Assembly (NCBI RefSeq): GCF_017916275.1
Contig: NZ_JAFMST010000001.1
Span: 186,001-250,000, forward strand
DNA: 64,000 nt
From: Rubellimicrobium arenae
GTDB lineage: Bacteria; Pseudomonadota; Alphaproteobacteria; Rhodobacterales; Rhodobacteraceae
Reading direction: 5' to 3'
Both the position numbers and the translations under genes were made by a program. The notes under the pieces are model-generated. The model ran no database searches, was not told the DNA's origin, and saw only the letters and a list, made by a program, of their open reading frames with translations. Every line of letters begins with the position of its first letter. Position 1 is the first letter of the stretch. Positions 1 through 8,728 of the stretch are shown here, piece after piece.

Positions 1-44
1 TGGGGGCGGGAGACCCGCGGGGGCATCATTCGGAGATTTTTTTC

Positions 45-497
45 GTGTCGGACGAGATTTCGGGCCCCAAGGCCAAGCGGGGCCGTGGCCAGCCGCCGTT
101 CGAGCCGACCGAGGCCGATTTTGACAAGGTGCACATGCTCTTGGCCCTGGACTGGACCAACGAGCAGATTGCCAACGCGCTGGGCATCTCGCAGCCCACG
201 CTGCGCAAATACTTTTCAGCCCAGATCCGGGAGCGCGACCGCATGCGGGACCGGGTCGAGGGCGAGCGCTTGGCCAGCCTTTACGCCTCGGCCAAGGCCG
301 GCCGCATCACCGCGATCCGCGAGCTGGGCCGCGTGCTGGGCTCGGACGAGGCGGCCCATGAGGCGGCGCTGAACCGCGCGGCCTCGAGGCCAGCGGCCGA
401 CAAAGCCGCGAAGCTCGGCAAGAAGGAAGCCAACCGGGTGGCTGCGCTCGATGCGGAGGAAGAGCTGGCGCGCCTGTACAGCGGCACGATGAACTGA
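45..497 (+). CDS. Terminase small subunit-like DNA-binding protein
   Basis: This 150-aa protein has a helix-turn-helix-like stretch at residues about 37-57 (DWTNEQIANALGISQPTLRK), followed by a helical charged region. Such a protein directly before a large terminase is the usual small subunit, which recognises the packaging site on the phage DNA. The start is a GTG with a GGAG-like Shine-Dalgarno (SD) sequence about 10 bases upstream. Its TGA stop overlaps the ATG of the large subunit by one base. No family was confirmed beyond the HTH and position; a phage regulator is the alternative. Confidence 0.75.
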   Translation: MSDEISGPKAKRGRGQPPFEPTEADFDKVHMLLALDWTNEQIANALGISQPTLRKYFSAQIRERDRMRDRVEGERLASLYASAKAGRITAIRELGRVLGSDEAAHEAALNRAASRPAADKAAKLGKKEANRVAALDAEEELARLYSGTMN

Positions 498-2179
498 TGC
501 CCTTCGACTTCTCGGTCCCGGACTGGGAGGACAAGCTCCGGTCGGGACAAACGCCGATCCCGCAGCTGCCGATCAACGCCGAACGCGCGGCCAAGGCGGT
601 CCGGATCTTCAACGAGCTGCGCTTGCCCGACGTGCCCGGGCAGCCGAAGCTTGAGGACGCGGCGGGCGAGTGGTTCCGCGACCTGGTCCGAATGGCCTTC
701 GCGGCCGAGGATCCGGAGACGCTGGAGCCGCTAATCAACGAGGTGTTCTGCCTCGTGCCCAAGAAGAACTCGAAGACCACCTACAGCGCGGCGCTGGGGC
801 TGACCGCCCTGCAGCTCTGGGATCTGCCCAACGCCCAGATGCTGATCCTAGGCCCGACCCAGAACGTCGCGAACCGGTGCTTCGATCAGGCCGCCGGGAT
901 GATCAAGGCCAACCCCAAGCTGGCGGCGATCTTCCATGTGGCCGAGCACCTGAAGACGATCACCCGGATCAAGACCGGGGCCACGCTGCAGGTGAAGACT
1001 TTCGACCTGAACGTGGTGACCGGCGAGATCCCGGCGCTGACGATCATCGACGAGCTGCACGTCGTGGCGGCCAAGGCTTACGCCGAGCGGGTCATCGCGC
1101 AGATCACCGGGGGCATGATCACCAACCCGGCGGCCCTCCTGGTCTACATCACGACCCAGAGCGACACCGAACCGCAGGGGGCCTTCAAGACCAAGCTCGA
1201 TTACGCCCGCAAGGTCAGGGATGGCGAGGTGAGGGAGGGCGTCCGGCTCCTCCCGATCCTTTATGAGTTCCCGCCCGACCTTCAGGCGGACGAAAGCAAG
1301 CCGTGGCACAACCCGGACCTCTGGCCGATGGTCCTGCCGAACCTCGGCCTCTCGGTCCGGCCAAAGCTGCTCTACGACCTTTTTCTCAAGGCCAAGGAGG
1401 AGGGACCCGACGCCGAGATCGTCTGGGCGTCTCAGCACCTGAACATCCAGATCGGGCAGGGGATCAAGGGCGAGTCCTGGCCGGGTGTGGTGCACTGGGC
1501 CAAGAACGCGCTGGACGGGCTCGACCTCCAGACGCTGCTGGATCGCTCCGAGGTGTGCACGATCGGTGTGGACTGGGGCGGGGCGGACGACCTGGCCAGC
1601 CTGGTCGTGCTGGGCCGGGCGCGGGGCACGAAGGAATGGCTGGCTTGGTCCCGCTCCTGGGCCCGGCCGACCGTTTTCGAGCAGCGCAAGAAGATCGCCG
1701 CGCGGTTGCGGGACTTCGAGGCTGACGGGGATCTCCGGATCGTCGAGACGCCCGACCAGCAGGCCCGCGAGGCCGCCGAGATCTGCCGCCTCGTCGCCGA
1801 TGCCGGGCTCCTGCCTGCCGAGAGCGGCATCGGTCTCGACAGCGCCGGTGTGGCGCTCCTGGTCGACGAGCTCGAGGCGCAGGGCCTGGTTCAGCCGCAG
1901 GTCGTGGCCGTGGCTCAGGGCTGGAAGCTGCAGACGGCGGTGTCGACGCTGCCGCTCAAGCTCGAGGCCGGACGGCTGCGCCACGCCGGCCAGCGGATCA
2001 TGGGCTGGGCCGTGGGCAACGCCAAGCAGGAGCTGCGGGGCAGCAACTACGTGGTGACCAAGCAGGCCGCCGGCGCGGCCAAGATCGACCCGGTCATGGC
2101 CCTCTTCGACGCGGCCATGCTGATGTTCCAGAACCCGCAGGCGGCGCCTGTGGCCGACGTGATGGGCATGATCGCCTGA
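497..2179 (+). CDS. Terminase large subunit
   Basis: ATP-driven packaging motor and nuclease that loads phage DNA into proheads. At 560 aa it has the usual length. Visible motifs are a deviant Walker A (VPKKNSKTT, residues about 88-95), Walker B with catalytic acid (LTIIDELH, about 181-188), a TTQ coupling motif near 219-221, and an RNase H-like nuclease start with the first metal aspartate in IGVDWGGADD (about D359). This is the family often called phage terminase large subunit, Terminase_1/HK97 type. It follows the small subunit directly and precedes the capsid gene by 12 bases. Confidence 0.95.
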   Translation: MPFDFSVPDWEDKLRSGQTPIPQLPINAERAAKAVRIFNELRLPDVPGQPKLEDAAGEWFRDLVRMAFAAEDPETLEPLINEVFCLVPKKNSKTTYSAALGLTALQLWDLPNAQMLILGPTQNVANRCFDQAAGMIKANPKLAAIFHVAEHLKTITRIKTGATLQVKTFDLNVVTGEIPALTIIDELHVVAAKAYAERVIAQITGGMITNPAALLVYITTQSDTEPQGAFKTKLDYARKVRDGEVREGVRLLPILYEFPPDLQADESKPWHNPDLWPMVLPNLGLSVRPKLLYDLFLKAKEEGPDAEIVWASQHLNIQIGQGIKGESWPGVVHWAKNALDGLDLQTLLDRSEVCTIGVDWGGADDLASLVVLGRARGTKEWLAWSRSWARPTVFEQRKKIAARLRDFEADGDLRIVETPDQQAREAAEICRLVADAGLLPAESGIGLDSAGVALLVDELEAQGLVQPQVVAVAQGWKLQTAVSTLPLKLEAGRLRHAGQRIMGWAVGNAKQELRGSNYVVTKQAAGAAKIDPVMALFDAAMLMFQNPQAAPVADVMGMIA

Positions 2180-2191
2180 AAGGATCCTCCG

Positions 2192-4102
2192 ATGACCATC
2201 GTCCGCAAGACCGAGACCGCGGAGGTCTCGGACGACCTGACCTTTGTGTTGAGCGACGGCACCGTGGACCGCTACGGCGATGTGATCGAGCCCGAAGGCT
2301 GGGACCTGCGCTGGTTCAAGCGCAACCCCATCGCCCTTTTCGGCCACGACAACGCCTTCCCGATCGGGAACTGGGCCAATGTCCGGATCGAAAGCGGGAA
2401 GCTCCTGGGCCAACTGAAGCTGGCCGACGAAGGTACGTCCGACCGTATCGACGAGCTGATCCGCCTGGTTCGCCAGAAGATCCTCAAGGCCGTGTCGGTG
2501 GGCTTCAAACCCATCGAGTACGAGCCCTTGGCCAACGGCAAGGGCGGCCTCCGGTATTTGAAGCAGGAGCTCCTGGAGACCTCGCTTGTGACCATCCCCG
2601 CGAACCCGGCGGCCTTGGCTGTCGCCCGGGCGCTGCACATCTCCGACGACACCATGCGTCTAGCCTTCGGCGAGCAAGCCATTCGGGGCGTGGGGCAGGG
2701 TCGCGGCACCAACGGCGTGAATGCCGCCACCTCTCCCTCTCAAGGAACCCAGACCATGACTTTGGCTGAACGCATCAAGGCGCTTCAGGACGGCATCGTG
2801 CAGAAGCGCGACCAGCTCCTGCAGCTGAACCAGGCGCAGGACCTCGACCTCGACGCCATCGACGAACTTAACGACCAGATCGAGACCGACGAGAAGGCCC
2901 TGGCTGGTCTGAAGCGATCCGAGCAGAACCTGGCCGCCCGAGCCGCCGCTGTGCCCAACTCCGGCACCGGGGCCGTGGCGCCGTCCGTTCCGGCCCAGGC
3001 GCGCCGCCCACTGGGCCTGCACATCGGCGAGCGCAAGCCGGTCGATCTGTTCTTCCGCGCGGCCGCCTGCCAGATCCATGCCGCCATGACGGGCAAGGAC
3101 GCCGACGAGGTCCGCCGACTCCGCTACGGCGACGACGAAGGGACCGCCATGCTGGTCCGTGCCGCGGTCGCCGGAGCGACCACTGGAGCGGCCGGCTGGG
3201 CGGCCGAACTGGTCAACACCGTCATGACCGACTTCCTGGAAACCCTGCGGCCTGCGTCGATCTACCCCGAACTCGCGGCGGCGGGAGGCGGGCGGCTGAA
3301 CTTCGGCCCGAACCAGGGCGCGGTAAAGGTCCCGGCACGCACCGCGACCCCGTCGATCGGCGGATCCTTCGTGGGCGAAGGCTCGCCCATCCCGGTCCGT
3401 CGTCTGGGGCTGACCTCGCAGACCCTGGGGCCTAAGAAGATGGGCGTCATCTCGGTGTTCTCGCGGGAGATCGCCAAGTACAGCAACCCCGCCATTGAGG
3501 CGCTGCTGCGCCGCGAGATCACGGCCGACACCGCCATCACGCTCGACAGCGTGCTGCTCGACGCCAACCCGGCTACGGCGGTGCGGCCGGCGGGGCTCCT
3601 GAATGGTGTGACCCCTCTGACGGCCACTGCGGGCGGTGGGGCGGCGGCGGTGCTGGGCGACATCCGCAAGCTGCGGGCGCCGTTCGACGCCGTGGGCGCG
3701 GGGCAGGGGCTGCGCCTCCTGATGTCGGAAGGCCAGCTCGAGTCCCTGCAACTGACCCCTGGGCCCGACGGCACGCTGGGCTGGGCGCAGGGCATCATCG
3801 ACCGCTACGATCCGATCACCTCCTCGGCGATCGCGTCGGGAACGCTGGTCATGGTGCGCGCCGCCGATTTCGTGACCGTCACGGGGGATGCGCCGGAGTT
3901 CGACCTGTCCGAGGAGACGGTGCTCCACATGGAAGACACGAGCCCGGCGCAGATCGGCGCGACTGGGACGCCCAACGTCGTGGCGGCCCCGGTGCAGTCG
4001 ATGTTCCAGACGGCGCAAACGGCCATCCGCATGCTGATGGACGTGAACTGGGCCATGGTCCGGACCGGCATGGTCCAGACGATCACCGGCGCGACCTGGT
4101 AA
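2192..4102 (+). CDS. Fused prohead protease and HK97-type major capsid protein
   Basis: A single 636-aa reading frame joins two proteins that are often separate. Residues 1 to about 155 match the HK97-family prohead protease: the candidate catalytic His lies in ALFGHD (H52), the Ser in KAVSVGF (S102), and ETSLVTIPANP follows. Residues about 185-240 form a coiled-coil segment like the delta/scaffold domain (LAERIKALQDGI onward). Residues about 290-636 resemble HK97-fold capsid protein, including GSFVGEGSPIP and the FSREIAKYS region. The protease would cut itself and the scaffold off after assembly. The start ATG has a GGATCC-type weak SD 7 bases upstream. Confidence 0.92.
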   Translation: MTIVRKTETAEVSDDLTFVLSDGTVDRYGDVIEPEGWDLRWFKRNPIALFGHDNAFPIGNWANVRIESGKLLGQLKLADEGTSDRIDELIRLVRQKILKAVSVGFKPIEYEPLANGKGGLRYLKQELLETSLVTIPANPAALAVARALHISDDTMRLAFGEQAIRGVGQGRGTNGVNAATSPSQGTQTMTLAERIKALQDGIVQKRDQLLQLNQAQDLDLDAIDELNDQIETDEKALAGLKRSEQNLAARAAAVPNSGTGAVAPSVPAQARRPLGLHIGERKPVDLFFRAAACQIHAAMTGKDADEVRRLRYGDDEGTAMLVRAAVAGATTGAAGWAAELVNTVMTDFLETLRPASIYPELAAAGGGRLNFGPNQGAVKVPARTATPSIGGSFVGEGSPIPVRRLGLTSQTLGPKKMGVISVFSREIAKYSNPAIEALLRREITADTAITLDSVLLDANPATAVRPAGLLNGVTPLTATAGGGAAAVLGDIRKLRAPFDAVGAGQGLRLLMSEGQLESLQLTPGPDGTLGWAQGIIDRYDPITSSAIASGTLVMVRAADFVTVTGDAPEFDLSEETVLHMEDTSPAQIGATGTPNVVAAPVQSMFQTAQTAIRMLMDVNWAMVRTGMVQTITGATW

Positions 4103-4141
4103 GGGCCGCGGCCCTTCGATGGCGGCGGCTTCGGCCGCCGC
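4101..4141 (+). terminator. Two hairpins after the capsid gene
   Basis: A perfect palindrome (AAGGGCCGCGGCCCTT, 4101-4116) overlaps the capsid stop codon. It is followed by an 8-bp GC stem closed by a TTCG tetraloop (GCGGCGGC/GCCGCCGC, 4122-4141). There is no clear T-run, so this may be a partial terminator or an mRNA-stabilising element that raises capsid yield relative to downstream genes. Confidence 0.5.
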
Positions 4142-4169
4142 ATCTCCCTTCAACTCGTGAGGAGGCATC

Positions 4170-4424
4170 ATGGCGACCAAGCAGACTGACACCGCTGCCG
4201 CGGACACGAACGCTCCCAAGGATCAGACCGTCGACCAAGCGGTCGACCAGGCGATCACGGACGGCGCGGCGGCCACCGAGGAGGCCCGCAAGCGCGACGA
4301 GGAAACCCTCCGCCAGCAGGAGGACTCCCAGCCGTATCCGTCGCAGGAGCAGGCAGACGCCCTCAAGTCGGCCGTGGCCGGCGGGGGCCTTCCCTACGCC
4401 ACGCGCGATGCCAAGGCCAAGTAA
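4170..4424 (+). CDS. Small acidic phage protein of unknown function
   Basis: An 84-aa hydrophilic protein rich in Ala, Asp, Glu and Gln with repeated VDQAVDQAI-like segments. It has no membrane segment and no motif I recognise. A strong GAGGAGG Shine-Dalgarno lies 6 bases before the ATG, supporting real and probably strong expression. It lies between capsid and portal genes, so a minor head or assembly role is possible, but this is only positional inference. Confidence 0.7.
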   Translation: MATKQTDTAAADTNAPKDQTVDQAVDQAITDGAAATEEARKRDEETLRQQEDSQPYPSQEQADALKSAVAGGGLPYATRDAKAK

Positions 4425-4427
4425 GCT

Positions 4428-5825
4428 GTGGGCTGGCTCTCTGCCCTCTTCCGTCCCTCGGCCGCGAAAGCCGCCGAGGGCGAGTTCCGTGAAGGACCTT
4501 ACGTCTTGTCGAGCGGCTGGCTGCCCCGCGGAACGCCGTGGAACTTCTGGCAGATGGGCCAAAACCCTAGGGCGCTGACCACAACGGGAGCAATGGTCGA
4601 GGCCTGCGTGTCGGCTTATGCCGAAACGGCGGCCATGTGCCAGGGCGACCACTGGCGCAAGCTCGAGAACGGCGGGCGCGAGCGAGTCACCACCTCGGCA
4701 CTCGCGCGGATCCTGCTTCAGCCAAACGACTATCAAAGCTGGTCTGATCTGGTCCTGAACCTGGTCTGGCAGCTGTATGGCGAGGGCGAGGCGTTCGCGT
4801 TGGCGCTCCGCAACAACCGCGCGGAGATCTCCGAGCTCCACCTGATGCGGACGGCCGAGTGCCGCGCTCTGGTCGCAGAGGACGGATCGATCTTCTACGA
4901 CCTCTGCGGCAACGAGATCATCGAGCGGCGCCTGATGGCTGCGGGGCTCGACGGGGCCCTCGTCGTGCCGGCCCGAGACGTCCTGCACGTTCGACTGAAG
5001 ACGCCGCGTCACCCGCTCAAGGGCGAGTCGCCCATCATGGCGGCGGCGCTGGACGTCGCAGCGCACAACGTCGCGCTGCAGCAGCAGATCGCCTTCTTCA
5101 CCAACCGGTCCCGGCCGTCGTTCGTCCTGACCACCGACGAGAAGCTGAATCCCGAGCAGACCCGCGACCTGCGCGCCCGCTGGGAGGAGCAGTCCCAAGG
5201 GCTGAACGAGGGCGGCACGCCGGTCCTGGCCTGGGGTGTGAAGCCGCATCCGATTGGCAGCAGCGCGGCCGACGCACAGTTGTCCGAGACCATGAAGATG
5301 AGCGAGGAGAACATCGCGCTGGCCTTCCGTGTGCCGCTCCAGCTCTTCGGCAAGGGGGCAGGGCAGGTCGGCTCGACCGAGACGCTCATGAATATGTGGC
5401 TGTCCAGCGGGCTCGGCTTCTGCCTCAATCACATCGAGCAGGCGTTCGACCGGCTGTTCGGTCTCAAAGGTGCCCCCTACGAGTATCTGGAGCTCAACAC
5501 CTCCATCCTGCTTCGATCCAACTTCCGCGAGCGCATCGAAGGGCTTTCCCGCGGCGTCATCTCCGGGATCTATGCCCCGGACGAGGCGCGCGACTCCGAG
5601 GACCTGCCGGCGGTGAAGGGCGGCCACGGCGTCATGCCGCGCGTGCAGCAGCAGGTCGTGCCGCTGGACTGGCACGACAAGCAACCCGCGCCGACGCCGA
5701 CCCCTACGCCACAACTTCCGGCCCCCGGGGCCGAGCCCGACGAGGAGCCGGACGAGGATGCCGAGCGCAACAGCCCCGATGCCATTTTCCGGCGCCTCCA
5801 TGACCCTGACACGCTCGTACACTGA
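4428..5825 (+). CDS. Portal protein, HK97 family
   Basis: The portal forms the dodecameric ring through which DNA enters the head and to which the tail attaches. The 465-aa length and layout fit the HK97-type phage portal family: an N-terminal GWLPRGTPWNFWQMG segment, a central DVLHVR and the PFF-like HNVALQQQIAFFTNR region, AFRVPLQLFGKG, then a long helical C-terminus with a Pro/Asp/Glu-rich tail. The start is GTG, 3 bases after the previous stop, with only a weak ribosome site. Portal after capsid is the reverse of the common portal-protease-capsid order. Confidence 0.92.
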   Translation: MGWLSALFRPSAAKAAEGEFREGPYVLSSGWLPRGTPWNFWQMGQNPRALTTTGAMVEACVSAYAETAAMCQGDHWRKLENGGRERVTTSALARILLQPNDYQSWSDLVLNLVWQLYGEGEAFALALRNNRAEISELHLMRTAECRALVAEDGSIFYDLCGNEIIERRLMAAGLDGALVVPARDVLHVRLKTPRHPLKGESPIMAAALDVAAHNVALQQQIAFFTNRSRPSFVLTTDEKLNPEQTRDLRARWEEQSQGLNEGGTPVLAWGVKPHPIGSSAADAQLSETMKMSEENIALAFRVPLQLFGKGAGQVGSTETLMNMWLSSGLGFCLNHIEQAFDRLFGLKGAPYEYLELNTSILLRSNFRERIEGLSRGVISGIYAPDEARDSEDLPAVKGGHGVMPRVQQQVVPLDWHDKQPAPTPTPTPQLPAPGAEPDEEPDEDAERNSPDAIFRRLHDPDTLVH

Positions 5826-7317
5826 GGCGCTCGAACGTGCGCTGGCCCGCATCGTCGCGGATGGGCAGCGGCAGATTGAAACCCAGCGGCTCCAGTCCGA
5901 CGCGGTGCTGGCCCAGCTGCAGGCGCGGGTGGCCGAGGCAGAGGCGCGCAGCTCGGCGCTCGAAGCCGAGCTGACCCGTCGCACGGACGAGCGGCTAGGG
6001 CAGGCGCTGGCCGGCTTTGGCCAGAACATTGACGCGCGGATCGAGGCGGCTGGGGAACGGGTGAGTGAGGCGCTGGCCGACCTTCCGTCCACGCCGGACC
6101 TGTCGGGCTTCGTTCGAGAGGAGGAGCTCGCTGCGCTGGCTGAGCAGGTCGACGCCGTCGCACGGTCGGTCGACCAGATGCCGCCCCCCGATCTCGCTGG
6201 GCTGGCTCGTGTCGAGGACCTCGAGGCGGTTCGCGCGGCGATCCCGGCGATGCCCCCCGCGCCGGATCTGTCGGGCTTCGTGGAAGGAAGCGCCCTTGCA
6301 GCGCTGGAGGAGCGCCTGTCCCGCCTCGAGGGCACGCCGCAGCCCAAGGACTGGTCCGAGGACCTCCTCGCTCTCAGGGCCGATCTGGCGGCCCGAACAG
6401 AGGCGATTTGGGCTGCCATCCCGGAGGTGGCGTCGGCACCCGATCTGTCAGGTTATGTGCAAGAGTCCGCCCTTCAAACCCTCAAGGATCGCGTGGTCCA
6501 TCTCGAGGAAGCTCCAGAGCCCCGGGACTGGACAAAGGACCTTCACGCTCTCCGCGACGGTCTGACGGCCGAGGTTGATGCTATTCGAGCAGCAATCCCG
6601 TCGACGCCGGATCTGTCCGGCTTCGTGCGAGAGGTTGAACTGATGGCCTATGCCAGCGTCGAGCATGTGCAGGGCGCGATCCGGACGGCTGCCGAGGCCT
6701 TCGGTGCGGCCATTGAGCGGACCAATGACCGCATCGACGCCTTGCAGGGTGTCGTCCGCGACATGGGGGACAGTTCGGCCGAGATCACCCGCGACCTGGT
6801 CGAGGGGATCCGATCTGAGGTGAGGGAGCGTCTGTCCCGCCATCCGGGCCGGCTGCCTGTCTGTCGCGACTGGGAGGACCGGGTCCACTACGCGGGCGAG
6901 CTCGTGCGGCACGAAGGCTCGACTTGGCAAGCGGAGCGGGACACCGGACGGGCGCCGCCGCACGCGGACTGGATCTGCATTGCCTCGGCGGGCGCCCCAG
7001 GCGAGCGCGGCGCTAGCTTCACCGTTCGGGGCACCTATGATCCGGGCACCACTTACGCCGCTCTCGACGTGGTGGCGCTGGACGGCTCCAGCTTCGTCGC
7101 ACGTAAGGACGAGCCCGGACCTTGCCCGGGCGCCGGGTGGCAGCTGCTCGCCAGCCGAGGCAGCAAGGGCCGCGCCGCAGACGGGCTCAAGGGTGATCCT
7201 GGCGCCGGCGTGGTGGGCGTCAGCGTCAGCGCAGAGGGCCTCCTGATCCTGGCCCTCAGCGACGGCACCACCGTCGAGGCCGACCTCTATCCCCTGCTGT
7301 CAAAGGTGTCGCGATGA
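5800..7317 (+). CDS. Fibre-like coiled-coil protein with DLSGF repeats and carbohydrate-binding modules
   Basis: About 505 aa counted from ATG 5800; in-frame ATGs at 5758 and 5779 lie deeper in the portal gene. Residues 1-95 are predicted coiled coil. PDLSGF-type motifs recur near residues 99, 130, 155, 214 and 270, alternating with short helices; two of them follow a PKDW/PRDW stretch. The C-terminal third has two modules resembling CBM5/12 chitin-type binding domains (about 355-398 and 409-454, for example YAALDVVALDGSSFVARKD and GWQLLASRG), then Gly-rich collagen-like triplets (GLKGDPGAG) and a short beta end. This architecture suggests a trimeric fibre, here encoded among head-neck genes. 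The exact virion location is unknown. The stop overlaps the next ATG. Confidence 0.75.
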   Translation: MTLTRSYTEALERALARIVADGQRQIETQRLQSDAVLAQLQARVAEAEARSSALEAELTRRTDERLGQALAGFGQNIDARIEAAGERVSEALADLPSTPDLSGFVREEELAALAEQVDAVARSVDQMPPPDLAGLARVEDLEAVRAAIPAMPPAPDLSGFVEGSALAALEERLSRLEGTPQPKDWSEDLLALRADLAARTEAIWAAIPEVASAPDLSGYVQESALQTLKDRVVHLEEAPEPRDWTKDLHALRDGLTAEVDAIRAAIPSTPDLSGFVREVELMAYASVEHVQGAIRTAAEAFGAAIERTNDRIDALQGVVRDMGDSSAEITRDLVEGIRSEVRERLSRHPGRLPVCRDWEDRVHYAGELVRHEGSTWQAERDTGRAPPHADWICIASAGAPGERGASFTVRGTYDPGTTYAALDVVALDGSSFVARKDEPGPCPGAGWQLLASRGSKGRAADGLKGDPGAGVVGVSVSAEGLLILALSDGTTVEADLYPLLSKVSR

Positions 7318-7862
7318 CTGTCCGCAGTTGGCGCGTGACTGAGCCCGAACCTGCCATCACGCTCGAGAACGCAAAGCGGGCGATCCGGGCGACCGACGAC
7401 GAGGATCCGCTGATCCTGAGCCTGATCGCCGCGGCATCCGAGCGGGTCGAGATCCTGACCGGCCGCGCCTTCGGGCCGCAAACCTGGGAGGTGATCTCGG
7501 CGGGCTTCCCCTCGGGCGGCATTGAATATGAATGGGGCCCGCTGGTGAGCGTGACGTCGATCGAGTACCTGCGCGCGGACGGCACAACTGGCTCGGTGCC
7601 GCTCGATGACCTCGATGTCGTGGAAGCCTCTGACTGCGGCTTCGTCCGGACACTGTCGACCTGGCCCGCCGCCCGGACGTCGGCGAATGCGGTCCGTATG
7701 CGCTATGTCGCCGGCCGAGGCTGGACGGACACGACCAGGCAAGCGGTCCGCCTTCTCGTGGGCCACTGGTTCAAGAACCGCGAAGCGGTCGGAGACGCGC
7801 AGGCGGAACTGCCGCTGGGCGCCTCGGCCCTCATCGCGAGCGTTCGGAGGATCGCCGTATGA
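7314..7862 (+). CDS. Head-tail connector protein (phiE125 gp8 / HK97 gp6-like)
   Basis: This 182-aa protein begins with a helical region typical of phage connector proteins: LENAKRAIRATDDEDPLI, then AAASERVEILTGRAF. A beta-rich middle and a C-terminal helix (RQAVRLLVGHWFKNREAV) follow. In this family the protein forms a ring below the portal. The ATGA overlap with the upstream gene and the ATGA overlap with the next gene show translational coupling through the neck module. Confidence 0.85.
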   Translation: MTVRSWRVTEPEPAITLENAKRAIRATDDEDPLILSLIAAASERVEILTGRAFGPQTWEVISAGFPSGGIEYEWGPLVSVTSIEYLRADGTTGSVPLDDLDVVEASDCGFVRTLSTWPAARTSANAVRMRYVAGRGWTDTTRQAVRLLVGHWFKNREAVGDAQAELPLGASALIASVRRIAV

Positions 7863-8182
7863 ATGCGGGCGATCTCGACCGCCGCGTCCAGTTTCGGCGC
7901 GCGACCCTCACCGACAACGGCCTGAACCAGACCGAAGGCTTTGCCGACCACGGCAGCCCGGTCTGGGCGGCCAAGCGGGACGTCTCGGACGGGGAGAAGT
8001 GGGGGGCAGGGCAGGTGAACGCCTCAATCCTGTCCCGCTTCCAGGTCCGCGCCTCCTCCTTCACGCGCGGGCTCACGGCCAAGGACCGGCTGGTCTGCGA
8101 CGGTCGGGAGTACGGCATCATCGGCCTCAAGGAGCTCGGCCGGGACGGCATCGAGATCACGGCACAGGCGGAGGCTGACTGA
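7859..8182 (+). CDS. Head closure / head-tail adaptor protein (SPP1 gp16-like)
   Basis: A 107-aa beta-rich protein starting MNAGDLDRRVQFRR, the characteristic opening of the phage head-tail joining family (Phage_H_T_join). Members bind under the connector and close the filled head. Further typical features are the AAKRDVSDGEKW segment and the C-terminal KDRLVCDGREYGI. It overlaps both neighbours by a few bases. Confidence 0.88.
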   Translation: MNAGDLDRRVQFRRATLTDNGLNQTEGFADHGSPVWAAKRDVSDGEKWGAGQVNASILSRFQVRASSFTRGLTAKDRLVCDGREYGIIGLKELGRDGIEITAQAEAD

Positions 8183-8727
8183 TGGCCCGGGGCGGCTTCC
8201 GAGTCGACGGCGCCTCCGACCTCAAGGCGCAGTTGGACCGGCTGCGGCGAGGGGCGGGACGCGCGGCGCTAGAACGGGCGGGCACCTCGGCCATGGAGCC
8301 CATGGCGCGACTTGCGCGGCAACTCGCGCCGAAGGACACGCACGAGCTGGCCGAGAGCATCGACGTGGGCACCGAGGTGCGCGACGAGGAGATCGGACGC
8401 TTCGCCTACCGGCTTGTCATGGGCGGGGGTGGCAGCCGGGAGCAGGCGCTTGCCGCCATGCGGGACGCCCGCCGGGCAGCTGGAGGGGCCGCGCGCAATG
8501 TCTATGTCGACGTCTTCATGGGACCGGTCGCCGGCCGGGATGTGCAGGACGTCATCAAAGGAGTCGTGCAGGAGTTCGGCAGCGAAACGCGCGAGCCTCA
8601 GCCCTACATGCGGCCCGCGTTCGACCAGGACAGCGAGGCCCTCCTGGAGCGTCTTCGCAAAGACCTGTGGTTCGAGATCCTGTCCGCCATCGAGAACGCC
8701 GCCCGGCGCGGCACGCTGAAGGGCTGA
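8182..8727 (+). CDS. Tail completion / neck protein, HK97 gp10 family
   Basis: A 181-aa protein opening with a glycine/arginine-rich segment followed by LDRLRRGAGRAALERAG and an Ala-rich helix ending ARQLAPKDTHELAESI, which is the signature layout of HK97 gp10-like proteins. These act at the head-tail interface. A longer than usual central insertion (AMRDARRAAGGAARN) is present. The ATG overlaps the previous stop by one base (TGATG). Confidence 0.85.
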   Translation: MARGGFRVDGASDLKAQLDRLRRGAGRAALERAGTSAMEPMARLARQLAPKDTHELAESIDVGTEVRDEEIGRFAYRLVMGGGGSREQALAAMRDARRAAGGAARNVYVDVFMGPVAGRDVQDVIKGVVQEFGSETREPQPYMRPAFDQDSEALLERLRKDLWFEILSAIENAARRGTLKG

Positions 8728-8728
8728 C

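Noticed and set aside
848-2638. 596-aa - strand reading frame
   Set aside because: Antisense to terminase and capsid genes.
4083-6419. 778-aa - strand reading frame
   Set aside because: Antisense to portal and fibre-like genes; low-complexity composition.
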